Assembly (NCBI GenBank): GCA_002633025.1
Contig: NMRB01000016.1
Location: 637,404-701,403, forward strand
DNA: 64,000 nt
Direction of reading: 5' to 3'
From: Notospermus geniculatus
Lineage: Eukaryota; Nemertea; Pilidiophora; Heteronemertea; Lineidae
Below, one piece after another: positions 35,293 to 49,500 of this stretch. Numbering within the stretch: the first letter of the stretch is position 1; each line of letters begins with the position of its first letter. The notes beneath the pieces were generated by a model. It saw only the letters and a list, made by a program, of their open reading frames with translations. It was not told where the DNA came from and made no database searches. Made by a program: the position numbers and the translations under genes.

Positions 35293-37883
35293 TCCTACAC
35301 CCAACCAATATACTTGTGATATGTGTGACACTTTTTCTATGTTGGCTCCATCTCACAATAGAGGTCGTGCCAGTAATTCACCAGTTTCTTCATATGGAAC
35401 ACTTTGAGATGGGAGACATGTTATTGGAATGAGTGAAAAAAGTCAGCAAACAGACACACTTGTTACACACTGATCAAGTGGCCCTGCTCCACACTGAAGC
35501 ACCTCCCAAGTGCAAGAAGTGGCAATATGAAACATTAACAGACAACAATATCCTGTATGTGCTGAATATGGTACTTCACGATATTAAGGAAGTGCTCAGA
35601 ATACGTAATTGGACTTCACTAAGATCCAAATGCGTACCAGTCTGAATGAATGAAATATACTGCATTTATTTTGTGCCCGTTTCTAGCAGCAGGCGGTTTA
35701 CAGATGTTTAGATCAATCCTCCTGGGTATAAAAAGACGGTATATGTGGAAGCTGACTGAGGTGTCAATATGTCACCTAAATGGTTAGCTTACAGTCTGAT
35801 GGAACTGACTTCTCTAACAAGCACCAGGAGCTGGCCGATTTGACTTAATCATTATTATAATATTAACTGTTGTTCTGCAGCAGCTCTCGCCCATGGCATG
35901 AATGGCAAGCCTTTGATATATATGTAGTTAGGGAGCACTGTGCACTACATATACCGGGTATGTCTCATAGAGTAAATAGAACCAGAATAGACATGCTGTA
36001 ATGGTCACCTCCCAATTATGGACAACTTTGTCCAAAAAAGGCAATTTAGTATCGGGTATAACTGGTCACTATGCAACTGACTGAGAGATTGGAAATTGTC
36101 ACCATTTTGACTCCTGTTCTTTTTCTACACGTGTGACATCCCAGTTTAGGGAATAGCAGAACTGATCACGACTCAATCATAAGATTAAGAATGACCTAAT
36201 CAAGATGTGAACAAAGCATGGGCAAATCACGACATATTGACACGGCCTAATGTTTATTGAGTCAACATAAACCAATGAAGTGATCGATAACAACAAAACC
36301 ATATGTTTTCTAGGCTTTGTTGGTTTCAGATCCAACTCCATATTGACACGACAACATAAATTCAAGTAAAGTTTATATCCAATTTTTTTCTTCCAAGGCT
36401 AACACTTGACAGAGAAACAAGGTCCATAATTTAAAGGGGACCACCTTGTACAAACAAGTATCTGTAGCAGACAGCAACCCATCATCAGGGTCATCGGACC
36501 AACAACCACTCGTCTAGATACAGCTGCTGCTGCAAACATGCTCAACGATGACCAAAGACTGATGAGTGTAATTTCATCATCTGTACAATCAAATTACCTT
36601 TTCCGCCCCTTGACACCAAGTTTCTGGCCTTGTGAACTGAAAGAAAACATATATGCGACATCAGCCACACAGAAAGCATCGTTGATTAGGAAAAATTTAT
36701 GCATGACAAACACAAATGAATTCACAACAATTTTACTATTGCCCTGGTAAGTGGAAGGAACAAGTGAAATTCCACGAATTAAAAATAAGATTTATTGATT
36801 CGAGAGGTGAGCGCCAAATGGGGCCTACAGAATCACTAGCTCTCTAGACAACATTGGGCGTGAGGAAACCACATTCACAATGCTCGGATAAAATATGGTC
36901 TGTGCTTCACAGACAGTCACCCTCTATAATAGACAGCGACTGGCAGTGTGAGAAAGAACTACATGTATTGTACTGCAGGTTGCGTGACACATTTGGCCCA
37001 ACATTCCCAAATCATAGTCTGAGAATGAGATGGAATTCCAGAGTGCATATTACTCATTGATTCCCAAGAGATAAAACTGATATACCGGTAATATGGTTTA
37101 TCTATTCTGTTGCCAGTTTCAAATAGGTCAAGATTCTACTTAAATGGGGAGCCCAAAATGAAGTGTCTGCCATGTGGCATTTAAATGTCTAGCAAACACA
37201 CGGACTACTTACTTGTCACTTTACAATGTGTTGGTGTCCACATACTGGATCGCAGCTCAAGCCTTCCCAAACAGTTCCAAATAAACTGATGAAGTCAATT
37301 GAGTCCAAGTCCTCATAAACTCAGTCTAGGCCTATCATAAAGCCATATCCCAAATTCTCAGCAATGTAATCGTTTTGAAATGGTTGTCTATCGGATCAAG
37401 GATTTGGGGAATTCTCCGAATCAGCTTGTCTCAGAGATGTTTCATTGCATTTCATGCCATCTTGTGAAACAATACTGCAACAGAAAAGGAAAGGGTCATG
37501 ATGGATTAAGGGCCAGGGGTTTGACTCAGCTGAAAAGGTTGCTATTGAGGGCCTACTTCCAAAACTGTAGCATCTGAATGCTGAATGACACAACAAAACG
37601 TCTTTAGCCTATTCTTTTTCTCACTCACATAATTTTTTCAGTGCCATCAGAACCCCAGAATCCTTAAGGTTTTGTCCCCATGGAACCACACCCCTGGCTC
37701 CTCCCCCTTGCTTTCCTCAAACCCACCAGACTTCTTCACACTCCAGAGGCCGATCCAGGATTCTGGTAAAGGGGGTACAGAAGGCCACCTAGGCAGACCG
37801 ATGAAGGCGAGCGCTGAAAGCACGAAGTCACAGCATGCACGGGAGGCTCCCCAGAAAATTTTGAAATCTGGAAGGCCATTGCA

Positions 37884-38168
37884 TTGCATTGGCGTGATTT
37901 CCCAGTATCTGAGGGACAAATTAGAAGGCAATTCTGTGGCACTTTGAAAAAGGGCTATTTTTCTAATGCTGGTCACCGAAAAATGGAGGGGGGGCACGAG
38001 CTGGGTGGACCCCCTGGATCCGCCCGCTGCACTTGTCATCTAAGCCTCAATGCCGGGCGGGTCTCGCCTAATCCTGGCCCACAGTCAGTCGACTCAGTGG
38101 CTTCGCTTGGGATTAACACCACCATCCCCTCGTCCTCGACATTCACTCACAGGAACTTGTACCGTTAA
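37884..38168 (+). pseudogene. Non-LTR retrotransposon ORF remnant with degenerate 2A-like motif
   Basis: The plus frame contains CHLSLNAGRVSPNPGP at 38031-38081. This resembles the start of CR1/L2-clade retrotransposon ORF2 proteins, where a hydrophobic stretch ends in a 2A-like GDVExNPGP. The upstream part and everything downstream are absent, so this is a fragment. Assignment rests on a short motif. Confidence 0.4.
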
Positions 38169-38552
38169 TTACGGGGGTCCTACCCCCTATATATATAATA
38201 CAGACAAGGAATGAAACACCTGCCTTTTCCTGTACATGAATAGGAATGATCCGATGTCCCGTCGATTAAACACCGTTTTCACGGTCATATTCACTTTTAA
38301 TCCACAAACAATGGCGTTCTAATCCATCCATACAAACCAAACATTCATATCAACACATTGGTTTNGTAATGGGATTCTCTAACAATTTTGATGACGGCAG
38401 AGGCCGGGAGACCTGTGCGGGGCAGGAGGCCCTCGCGCCTCCGCCGGGGCGGACTAAGCATGCTAGGAGCGCACTCCCTTTGAACGATGACTTGACTCTT
38501 ACCGTGCACAATGGGATTCAGACATTTATGTAGGCCTACCCATCTACTCGCT

Positions 38553-38778
38553 TAAGCCCCAGTCACATATCCACTCCGGGGCCCGTACGGCGAGTAAAAA
38601 CAGACATTTTGGCCAATTTCTACGCTGCCCAGTTTGATCCAGTTTAATTTCCGCTTATCCATTGAGGCGATTTCGGCATAATTCATCTTAGATCCGTGTT
38701 TCAGTCTCTAAAATCCATGGCAAGCCGCTGGGTGGGGAAAATCGTACGGGGCCCGGTGGATTTGTGACCTAGGCTTTA
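38553..38778. repeat. Foldback MITE-like element
   Basis: The left arm AAGCCCCAGTCACATATCCA and the reverse complement of the right arm AAGCCTAGGTCACAAATCCA pair, followed by GGGCCCGTACG against its partner CGTACGGGGCCC. About 225 bases, non-coding. Confidence 0.75.
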
Positions 38779-38910
38779 GACTCAGCGCCCTCAGGTCTTG
38801 GTCACGTTGTTGTGGGCTGGCGGTCCCGTGGTGAGCGGCGTTTCAATGGGCGTGGCTGGGTTTTCAAAATGAAGTTCATGTCGTATTGCTGGTATTCGAA
38901 AACCCAACAA

Positions 38911-39309
38911 TAGTGAGGTTTCGCAAATCTTACGAAATACGAAGTACGAAATACGAAATTCAATTTCATTTCCGGGACCTAATGTATTTCTGGATATGGT
39001 TGGTACCGCAAATGCCCTGCCGCCACTGCGTCTTTTAGCATATCGTGTAAGACCGAGAGAGTTATGGTGCATCTTGAATTTTTAATTTTCCACTTCGAAA
39101 TGAAAACGAAAGATAAATTTCAAAGTTTTAATATAGGCCTAGGCCTACACCGTAACTCTATCGGCCTAACGCCAATCGCTAAAAGACGCTCTTGCAGCAG
39201 GCGATGTTTGTGGTACATGTACCAACCATGCATCTCCTGAAATACATTACGTCAGAATGAAGTCCAATTTCGTACTTCGTTTTTCGTATGATTTGCGAAA
39301 CCTCACTAT
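38911..39309. repeat. Full-length foldback MITE, copy 1, TA flanks
   Basis: The element is palindromic end to end: GTGAGGTTTCGCAAAT on the left, ATTTGCGAAACCTCAC on the right, with matching inner blocks (GTAATGTATTTC, GTTGGTACCGCAAAT, AGAGTTATGGTG and complements). TA flanks both ends, suggesting a Tc1/mariner-type non-autonomous element. Confidence 0.82.
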
Positions 39310-39310
39310 T

Positions 39311-39711
39311 AGGGAGGTTTCGCAAATCTGACGAAAAACGAAGTACGAAATACGAAATTGGACTTCACTTCCATGACGTAATGTATTTCAGGAGATGGTT
39401 GGTACCGCAAATATCGCCTGGTGCAAGAGCGTCTTTTTGCGTGTTACGTTAAACCGAAAGAGTTATGGTGTGTATTAAACTTTGAAATTTATCTTTCGTT
39501 TCCACTTCGTAGATACGAAGTGGAAATTTATAAATTCAAGATACACCGTAACTCTTTTGGTTTATTAACGTAATACGCTAAATGACGCTCTTGCACCAGG
39601 CGATATTTGCGGTACCAACCATCTCCTGAAATACGTTACGTCATGGAAATGAAGTCCAATTTCGTATTTCGTACTTCGTGTTTCGTCAGATTTGCGAAAA
39701 CTCTCTATTAT
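39311..39711. repeat. Full-length foldback MITE, copy 2, TA flanks
   Basis: Starts within two bases of copy 1 and shares its whole architecture. The ends are GGGAGGTTTCGCAAAT and TTTGCGAAAACTCTC, and the symmetry centre is CACTTCGTAGATACGAAGTG near 39505. It differs from copy 1 in sequence, so it is not a recent tandem duplication or assembly repeat. Confidence 0.82.
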
Positions 39712-40521
39712 TCGGCCCGAGAAGTATCTCATGATACATCCCAACTGCCAACAAAATCGAATACCAATCATAATATTCAGGAAGTTGCCAGTACCGGCTG
39801 ACACTACGTTGAACGTTAACTTGCGGCTTGGTTCCGGACTCAAACGTGTGAATTAGAATTTGAGGTCCTCAATTAGATTTTTCGTTTCTAGGCCTGTGTC
39901 AGTGCCCCCAAAAGGTCTAAAACGTCCTATCGACGACTGAACTGCCAAGCAGGCTACATTGCACATCAGGTGACACTGGGCGATTTTTGTCCGTTGCTAA
40001 GACATCAGTGAAAGCCTGCTCGATATTCGGACAAACTCGCTGCGCTGACGCTGGAAGCTGCCCTCAAACGTTCTGGGAAATTCAGACCATGGAAAATACT
40101 TCACACTTCAGGTAGCTACCCTTCGAAAAAAGATCGATCCAAACAACGTAGAACAGAGTTGATGTTTTCCGGTTAGTTGTCTGGTCGATAGACTCCACTC
40201 ATCCAACTCCACAAGCTCAAAATTCACTTTTCATGTCATTTTATGTTCGTGCAGTGCTTTTAGGATCGCCGCCGGGAGCACACTGTGTCGTTGCGCGCGT
40301 GCGTCGGATACGGGGGACACCGCCTAAAACGAGCGCGTCACACACGTGTTCTGGAAGAGGATTCCAGTATGAAACTAAGTCTAGAAATGATTCCGACACT
40401 TGACGGGTCGGCAGGAGCTACAGGAAGGACGGTCGTGTCCGAGGATAATATTTCTCATTAGGGGTAGCGGTTATCCAATGGGAATGCGGTGAAAACTGTT
40501 GCATAACGTTCATAAATAGAA

Positions 40522-43500
40522 ATGGCGACTGAGGAATACTACTGTGCCTTAGTGATATTTTTGACGCTTTTGGAAACTGTCTTCTCGGCGAACTTAGTGC
40601 CGATGGCGAGGCAGACCAGGGGGAGAGGTAGGAGTATGTTTCGTTCTCAGAAAGGAGCGAGTGCGCAAGTTGCATTTCACTGGCTACGGCCCACATCCAA
40701 TGCCATTTCCCACTGCACGTGGGAATTGAGTGGCGGGTCTGGGACAGCTTGCATCCAGGACAAGGCGTCTTCCGCAGTACAGAGTTTTCGCAAAGCCCCC
40801 GAAACGCCTGCGCGAACGCCTATAGCCTTTTGTTCGATGCTCGCTTTCGTGGCATCGAACAGAGGGTTCGGCGTTCGTGTTGGCGTTTCAGGGGCTTTGC
40901 GAAAACTCTCTGGTTTGCGAATTTGCGTTATTTGTGACCGACGCTTGTGATGAATTTCTTTCAGGGGCACCCAAAACCTGTCCAGGAATCCCGCAGAGTA
41001 ACAACGTGGCGCTGTCGAAATCAGGCCCACCGTTTCAAGTGGAAACCGTCGTGACCTTCGTGTGCAATGCTGGGACATACCTTGCCAAGGGTACGCTTCA
41101 GCAGACGTGCATGAATAGTGGGAAATGGAGCGGGGCCTTGCCCGTATGCGTCAGTAAGTCTTTGGTTGGCGATTCACTGCGTAGCTTTCACTATACCACA
41201 GGCAAGTGATGAACTCGTCAACTGGTGCTTTTTAGCAAAGACAACAAGAAATCGGTGGAATGACGCGATAAATCGCTAACCGTATTTGGTGTGAACGCAC
41301 CTTCCTTTTCTTTTTTAACTCTCCATTCAGTTCGGACAGCATCTGATTCAACTTTTGAACCACAGTATAAATATAGTGGAAGTCCATCAGCAAACGTGAA
41401 GAGTGGGTTTAAACACGTCGAGTCAAGTGATCATCGGAAGCACAACTTCGAAATGCTTTGCAAAGTGTTGGATGTTTGAATCTTCATGCCGAGTTGTCTA
41501 ATCGATGCCAACGCTATACATGTACAAATGTACTAGTATACTCAGATTTGGCATTTTAAGCAGTGGCTTCGCTAGCACACCAGCACACCAGGCGATATCG
41601 AAAGCGATCTAATCGCCAGCAAGCAAAATCGGCTCTGGACGCCAGCTGTGCGCTGGATAGCGATGCGTGGAATCTTCTCGCCAGTGACGATCGCCCAGTA
41701 TCAAACAATAGCAAAACCGATATCGGGCTCGTCTGCGGTGGCGATCAGAGCACCGCGATATCGCCCTCACCTCGCCCGGCGTGGTGTGCTGCCCGCAGAA
41801 CTAATCAACTTGTTGGCGCGCCGCAAGTGATAGGGCCTCCTGGGTTTGATGCACTTCAGGGCAATGTTGAAAATGCAACAAGGTTTTCATTACTTACAAT
41901 CCAGGCCCATGTTTCGCACCACGTTACAACCGGAGGACCACGAGAAGAAAGGCGGTCCATGTTTCGGCCAATGGTATCCCTTGGCTACCGGGTAACGTGC
42001 TGAAATACGAGTGTCTCCCGAGGATGGTGCACATGAATGGTTCGTTCGTTATTGAGTGTATGAAGGACACCACCTGGAATGCCACTCCAGCTGAATGCAA
42101 AGGTAACACCCAAACTTCACTTGTGGGAGGAGGACAGAAAGACAATAGGGAAATTTGGTTAATGTGTAGTACGAAAAATAACGTTGTCGTAAAGTTTACG
42201 TTTATCCTTTGATTTCTAAACCTCCCTAATGAGGTGGTTTGTTACTGATTCGAGCACAGGAGAGCACTTCTATCGCTCTAACATGTCTAATGAGAAGAAT
42301 TCACAACCAACTGCTAGGTTATAACTGATAAATCAACATTTCAGAGCAATGCCCACCCTTCCTGACCACCAATTTGGTCAGTCCACCAGGTCCACCCTGG
42401 AAACCTGGACAGTCGTACAAGTTTCAATGCAAAAAAGGGTCCCTTTTAGCCAAGGGTTCACTGGCACTGACATGCACATCGAGGAGCAAGTGGAGTGACA
42501 CAGTACCCAGCTGCTTAAGTAAGGGCTTGATGGACTTCACACGAATCAATAGTTCTCCGACAGTAGGTCGATTAGATGGTGATCAAGCATTTGAAAGTCA
42601 AGTCCATCACTCTGACAGTGATGTCAACTCAGAAATGTGACATCATTCATGGTACTTTACAGTAACTTACTGACTCCCATGTCTCCTGTGGAAGTTCCTG
42701 CGTGAATGATGGTCGGCCCCAACTCCCATCAGCATGTAAACCCCTTCATTCACTAGACCACAGAGGTTGAATGATCTACATACAGTAACTTGGAAGAAGT
42801 TTTATAAAATATAATTACCATGAATGTGTGATATAATTATTTCATATTTGAAATTTGAAAATTATTTCATATTTGAAATATGAAATTTCTATTGAGATGT
42901 GAAATTTCTATTTCATATTTGTGATATAATTATGATACTATAATTTCTTCTTATCAGTGCCATGCGGTGATATTGTCAGTAAAACAACCTTTAACGACAG
43001 CAGCGCGGATGGTCCGCCGTGGATGCCAGGAGTGTTCATCACTCACAAATGTCCCGAGGGGAAGGTGCTGAAGAGCGGTGGGCTCGTCCTAAAGTGTCTC
43101 ATCAATGGCAAATGGAATGACACCGAGCCAGTTTGTGTGGACCCATGCCCTGACATCAAAGACAATCACTTAAAACGTATAACTGCGGCGGGACCAACTA
43201 TTCCTGGACAGATACGGACCTACTCCTGTCCAGTTGGGAAGTATCCAATGGATGGAAGTCTGTCCCTTGAGTGCAAGGAAGACAGCAAGTGGAACACCAC
43301 TCTGCCAGTTTGTGTCAGTAAGTCATCAAAATCTTCAATATTGCTTGAACCTATCTACGAACCAGTTGGCAATACTAATGCATTTTCAACTCTTTCTCCA
43401 AGAAACTAGCTGGGTAGATGAAGAGCTTCATTTTCAAAGTTAGACCTGTTGCTGTGGCTCTAGCTGCCAGGAGGCAATGACTGGTAGTCATTTATGAAGT

Positions 43501-46500
43501 AAGAGTGTCAGGTTATCCAGCCAACTACTGGAACCAATAATAGATGAGAAAAATGTGTCAAAGAAGCCAAGAAAAATGCGTCAAAGAAGCCAAGAAAAAT
43601 GCGTCAAAGAAGCCAAGAAAAATGCGTCAAAGAAGCCAAGGATAGATAGTTGCTGCCATCCTGGGACACGATTGTGCAGGAGATATCCTTAATCCCAAGA
43701 AGAGATGTTGTAATACATTGAAAAAGTGTGTTGAATCTATTTCAGGTCCATGCTCTGCCCTGCTGGAACGGATCAACAAACTGCAACTTGAACCCGGTTC
43801 AAATAAAGGGCCTTGGTTACCTGGTATGAAGCCAGTCATAAAATGTTCCAAGGGGACATTTTTGATCTCAGGCTCTCTGTCATTAGAATGTAAGAAAGAC
43901 AGCAGGTGGAGTGACAAAGTCCCCACATGTGCTGGTGAGTAGAGTGACACATCCATATGTCTTGTTACGTTGTGACACAGTACCTTACCAACACGAGCAC
44001 TCGGATTTACGACCCCCTTTTCGCTTTCAGCACCTTGTCCAGATATTCCTGAGAAGACATCCCACATAAAAAAGAAAGCTGTTCCAGCCAAACCTTGGCT
44101 TCCCAAGACCAAAGTGGAGTATGAATGTGAAGAAAACAAGGTCCTTTTTAGTGGGAAGCTGGAGCTGGAATGTCAGTCCTCCAGCACCTGGGATGCGAAA
44201 ATCCCGAAATGTGTCAGTAAGTTGACAATCTTTAGATGATGCACATTTCATGCAGTGTGTAATACTGTAGTTAGTAAGATCCACAGGAAGTTTGAATGAT
44301 TAACTTCCCAACTGAGCTGCACACTCTGGCCCGGGACTCTGGCTAACAGACACATCAATGAAGAGGCCACAGAATGCCTCCCTTGTGGTGGGCGAATGGA
44401 CCACCTGAATGGATGCAAACCCATGTAACATCAGTATTCATCATCTCCTCCAGGTCCATGTGCCAGTCTGGTTCCAACTGACACTGTAGAAGTAGAGGCA
44501 AAGGGTCCCAAACCACCACACCTACCAGGAACCGTGGTAAAATATGTATGTAAAGGATCGAAGCTGGTTGTCAGTGGGTCACTCACACTGAAATGTGAAG
44601 ACAACAGCAAGTGGAATGGTACCTTGGCGATTTGCAAAGGTGAGAGATAACGTCCCTCTCAGATAACAGCATACTAGCTGTGATAACTTCAAATCTAACT
44701 TGTTTCCTCTCCATCGCAGACCCATGCCCAGTACCAAATGAAACCAACCTCAAGCGCCTCAAACCGACTTCAAGCCCACCCTGGTTTCCAGGGACGAAGG
44801 TGTCATACGAGTGCAGGGAAGGAACATCACTGAAGGAGGGAGTGCTGACTCTGTCATGTGGAGATGACAGCAAATGGAAGGAGGATCCAGCAGTATGTCT
44901 CAGTAAGTGTTTGACAAATCTCCTTTTTGATGAACTGGATGTTTGGCTTATTAATGCTTCACACGATAAACCTAGTCTCTTCGGAAACGTGACATCAAAC
45001 ATGTCACGTCCGTGACGCAACTAATTAGCAAACAGTACACTAGTTATGAATCACAACGAACTTAATTCATACCAGGGGCATAGGACAAGAGCCAGACATG
45101 ATGCAGGGTAATACATCTTTCTTAGGTTCCAAAATTTGCAGAAATAGCATTGAATAAGCATGATAAGTGAAAGAATGTCATGTCCAAGATCATGGACTTG
45201 CCCTCTTGATTCTATCAGACCAGTTGAGAGTAGAATGTGGCGACTCAACCAGGAATTGAACCCTTGGTAGTTTTGAGCCTGATGCTCAATCACAGCACCG
45301 CACTCCCCCCAGTCAGGGGAAACTCACATGGAAACTTTTAAGGGGATTAAGGGGGGGGGATTAAGGGAATCTTGGTCTGATTTGCAGCAACTAAACTGAG
45401 AATATAGCAATCTATTTTTCCATTTCAGAAACATGTCCCCTAGTTAAGGAGACGACACACCTGAAGATTGTGTCATCAGCATCTCCTCCATGGTTTGTAG
45501 GGTCAGCTGTTGAATTTGAATGTCAAAATGGAAGACAGCTAAGTGCGGGCTTATTGGAGCTGAACTGTACTGAGAATGGTACATGGAGTGGGGAGCACCC
45601 TGTCTGTGCCAGTAAGTTAGAAAGAACATGAAACCACACCTAGTTGTGTTTGGAAATAGAAAGAACTTGACAAGACTGATGTCGTTGTCATTTCGAAGAA
45701 CAGGAAACTGAAAACTGAAAGTTGTTCACATGATGCATTGGGTGAATATTGTGTTATCATTCCAGCTGCCTGCCCACTTATCAGTGAACTGCCCACCAAT
45801 GCCAGCGTGACAAGCTCCGGTCCATGGTTCCCTGGGATGAGTGCCAACCTGACCTGCCCAGAGATGACAGTGCCTAGAAATGGCTCTCTCTTCATCGTTT
45901 GTACTTATACTGGAGAATGGGATGAAAACCCAGCCTCATGCATCCGTAAGAGGATCACTTATGATTATCTCATTTAGAAATGAGATGTTCACATGGCAAT
46001 TTTCAGTTTGACTCCACGACTATGCACCAATAGATTGATTAATTAAATCACTTTTTCCCACGAATTCTAGCTCTGTCTGCATTCTCAACAATCTTAAGTC
46101 GGTGACTCACTGAATTTCTAGTCACCAACCCGAAATGGGGTTCACGTAGAAGAACCAGTGGTTCTTGGCGCTTGCTCCCTTCGGTGACGAAGGGAGCGAC
46201 CACTGCAGGACACAGCTAACAACTTCACAGCTAATTAAGCCAAGAACACCATGCTCCTTCTGTCCGCAGCAATTTGTCCACCTATTAATATAACTAACAC
46301 ACATGTGAAGATCATCACAAACGGCATCAGAGTAGTGGACGGAAAACTGGTAGGGCCATGGTTTGCTGGAGACACCTTGCAGATGAAGTGCCCCAAGAGT
46401 TCAACCTTACAGACTGGCTCGCTGACTCTCAAGTGCCAGGATCAGGGTGGAGGAAAAAGTGATTGGAATTATGGACAGCTCATCTGCTATACAAGCTGTG

Positions 46501-49500
46501 AGTATATGAAGCAAAAATTGCACCATTGCATTAAACTGGGATCCAATGCATTGCCACGTGACAGGGACCAATCCAAGATGGCTGCTTTGGCAGCCATCTT
46601 GAATCATCAAAATGAATACTCATTGATTAGTTTCACCACAAAAAGATAAACCAATGATCAATGACAAATCCAAGATGGCTACTTGTCGGCCATCTTAAGT
46701 CTGAATACCAGTGAATGTAAGATAAAATTGCGTCATTTCAGATTTTCGATACAACACAATGTTTGATGAAGTTCTCCGTTACAGAAGCCAATCAAATACT
46801 TTCAAATGGCGATGGAACACACTGGAAGACCACACCTGTGACACAAGTGGCACATTTTCTCCATTTGGTGAGTCCCTTTTCCTAGACCTCAAATGACAGG
46901 GAGTTGAGTAGAATACAAGCCACATGAACATTGAAAGTGAATTCAATGTCATTTCCATAAATCCTCCTCGCACAATTGTATTTCAATATATGACTTCATG
47001 GCATTATGATGCGACACCAATCGTAAGAGCAGCCTTGAGATTTTTTCTGACTCTAATCCCACAATAGGTAGGTAAAGCCACAGGCAAATCAGAAGCTACA
47101 CTGCTGTAAATGGAAAGTATCCAACTGACTAAACACATTTCTTCTCCAAGCTACATCCCTCATAGCCATCCCAAGAAGCAACACTATGAAACCTCAATGG
47201 CCACGCTCTGAGGCAACGATTGAGACTGGTGTGATTACCACCCCCACTTGGGGAGATATTTGGATACGATTCTACTATAAGGTGAAGGGCAGCAAACGTG
47301 GCCACATGCGGGTCAGTCGGGTAAGTTAGACTTCACAGGGCGACTAATGCTTCACTTCGGCCCTTTACACTTATAGTTAGTTATATCATAATAAAGAATA
47401 TCAAACAAAGTGTCTGAGGATGAATTTTGATTATGCTGGATATTGCAGAGGAAATGACAAAAGTTATTTGAAATTCTTCCAACTTCAACTGTGAGAACTG
47501 ATACTTTCAGGTCGACAGAATGGGCCGAAAACACCCAGGGGAGATCTTAAAAGAAAGAGACGTTATGTATGACTGCAAAAATTGGACAATGCATAGTGTT
47601 AAAATGGAATCCTCTAAGTTTCGTGGAAGCAAGGTAAACTGATGAAAATATACCGGTAGACAGATTCCTTCTTAACAGGCACTGAACACAGTCAGAAAAT
47701 ACGGTTACCAAAAAAAGTGCTGATACAATTCATGCCTAATGTTCAGTAATACACGTATGACTTCTGCATTTCAGTTGCAATTCGAGGCCATGGTAGTTGA
47801 AAATATCAGCACAGCTTTCCTTCTTGATGATATTGTGGTAGCAAATGAGCCATGGATGTTCCCTGAAGCAAGTAAGCACAGGAGCCTGAAGGATTGTCAC
47901 AGGGAGGGGAAGTGTATACATATGTAGGCCCAGTGACTTAGGGCAATGCCCATAATACAGCCAAAGGATCTCATCTGCCTTTGGTTCATATCCTTGGCAC
48001 CATCCGTGAGGACCATCTTGGTACCGGTAACTGAAATGAGTAAGACGGACCAAAATGCCCCTGCTTAAAAAACTATAACTGCGAAGGAAGAATGCATTCT
48101 CGCACTGTGAATACACCCATTAAGCGCTGAGGAATCCTGCAGAGCCGAAGTATCCCGGATATCAAATTTTTGCTTCAAAATGTACAACAATGGATGATAT
48201 TTTGCATAATGTACCCGAACCAGGTAGCAGCCTGAAGCTCCCACAACACTGAACTTTTTATTTGTTTTCTCTACAGCAAACATCTGCCCTCTTATTTGGA
48301 AGATGCCAAATTACATCAAAAATGGTCAAGTAATATCCAGTACGTGCAAAGGACGAGAATACAGCATGGCTATTCTCAAATGTCAGAGATCAGGCGGATA
48401 TGCTTTCAAGGGAAGCAAGTATGGCACAATGGCAACTAGATGTGTTCGAAATAAAGACGGAGAAGGGGGAAGCTGGACAGTAAAAGGTGGTGCATGTGAG
48501 AAAGGTAAGGTTTGTTTAACCGTCATGGTTGGAATCAGGTTTGGGATTCATAACTTTGTTTTGGAGTGAAGTTCAGCACAGTCACCTTTGGGGCCTTGCT
48601 TTCATGAGCAGCTTGAGCTCTGAAGGCATATCAAGAGGATTCCCTTTGCTGCCACGGTTAAATGAATGTCCACAAGGGCCTGCTGTACAGAGGGCGACGG
48701 TTGTTATGAATAGAGGTTAGACCAGAGTCATTCTGTTTTTTTGGTATCTACCATTACAGTGACATGTTCAAGGCCACCAGATATACCGAATGCACTTGTT
48801 GCTAACATTACCATAAATGACGAGTTTGTAGAAGACACCGACCAAGACACATTCCCTGCCTATGCAGTTCTTTACTATGAATGTGATGAAACATCTACAT
48901 ATGTGACCGGATCAACGATTAGGTGGTGTCAGTTAGACGGGAAATGGTCTGGTAGAGATATTGTTTGTCAGACTAATGATGGTAAGGGACTGCTGTATCA
49001 AAGTGCATTGGTATTAGACTGGTTTCTTTCCCTGCTACCACCACATCCCTGGCACTCAGTTAGGTATCAAAGGCCAGGGCTGCAGGTGTGTTTAGGAACC
49101 AGTCTACATCCATACCGGTAATTAGTATCTGAAACATGTTCAGAAGTTTAGTGGAAAATGCCTTGCATATTCATGAAGCACATTGACGTTGTATTTACAA
49201 GAATATCAAGCTTAAATTCTATCATGTTCGGACTTCGAGTATGAAAATACAGGACATAACTACCGTATCAATTCAGTTGCAGATAATGAGACAACGGATG
49301 CAACCGAAACTGATACTCCGCCTCCTGTCACCAACTGCATGAAAACAACAGGTAAGGGCCATGTCCTTGCAGCAGGCTGATTGCTATTCAGAGTCAACTT
49401 ATTGAGCAAGTTTGACTTCTCAAGAAAACTGGAAATTTGAAAAAAATATTCGTTATTTAAATGGATATTCTTTTGATAGCCGGAAGTCAAACTTTCTTGA

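Larger units (their letters stand above)
34998..40521. other. Spacer between the Rab11-FIP and CCP/MAM genes
   Basis: Should contain the missing first exon(s) and promoter of the minus-strand Rab11-FIP gene and the promoter of the plus-strand CCP/MAM gene. Apart from repeats (35.1, 37.7-38.2, 38.55-39.71 kb) I cannot support any specific exon. Base composition becomes CpG-rich from about 38.4 kb, as in a promoter region. Confidence 0.5.

Noticed and set aside
37396-38039. Overlapping open frames of 90-130 codons on both strands
   Set aside because: No domain, no splice consistency and repeat-like sequence; probably part of a degenerate transposable element.
40522-40950. Single 142-codon ORF at 40522
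   Set aside because: Only the first 106 bases are exon; the remainder is intron 1 containing a MITE, with a good donor at 40628.
43548-43641. CRISPR-like direct repeat
   Set aside because: Units are contiguous without spacers, in an intron of an animal gene; it is a minisatellite.
46784-46867. MAM exon starting after TTACAG at 46783
   Set aside because: The phase from the previous exon would create a stop; the acceptor at 46741 gives an open, longer MAM start.
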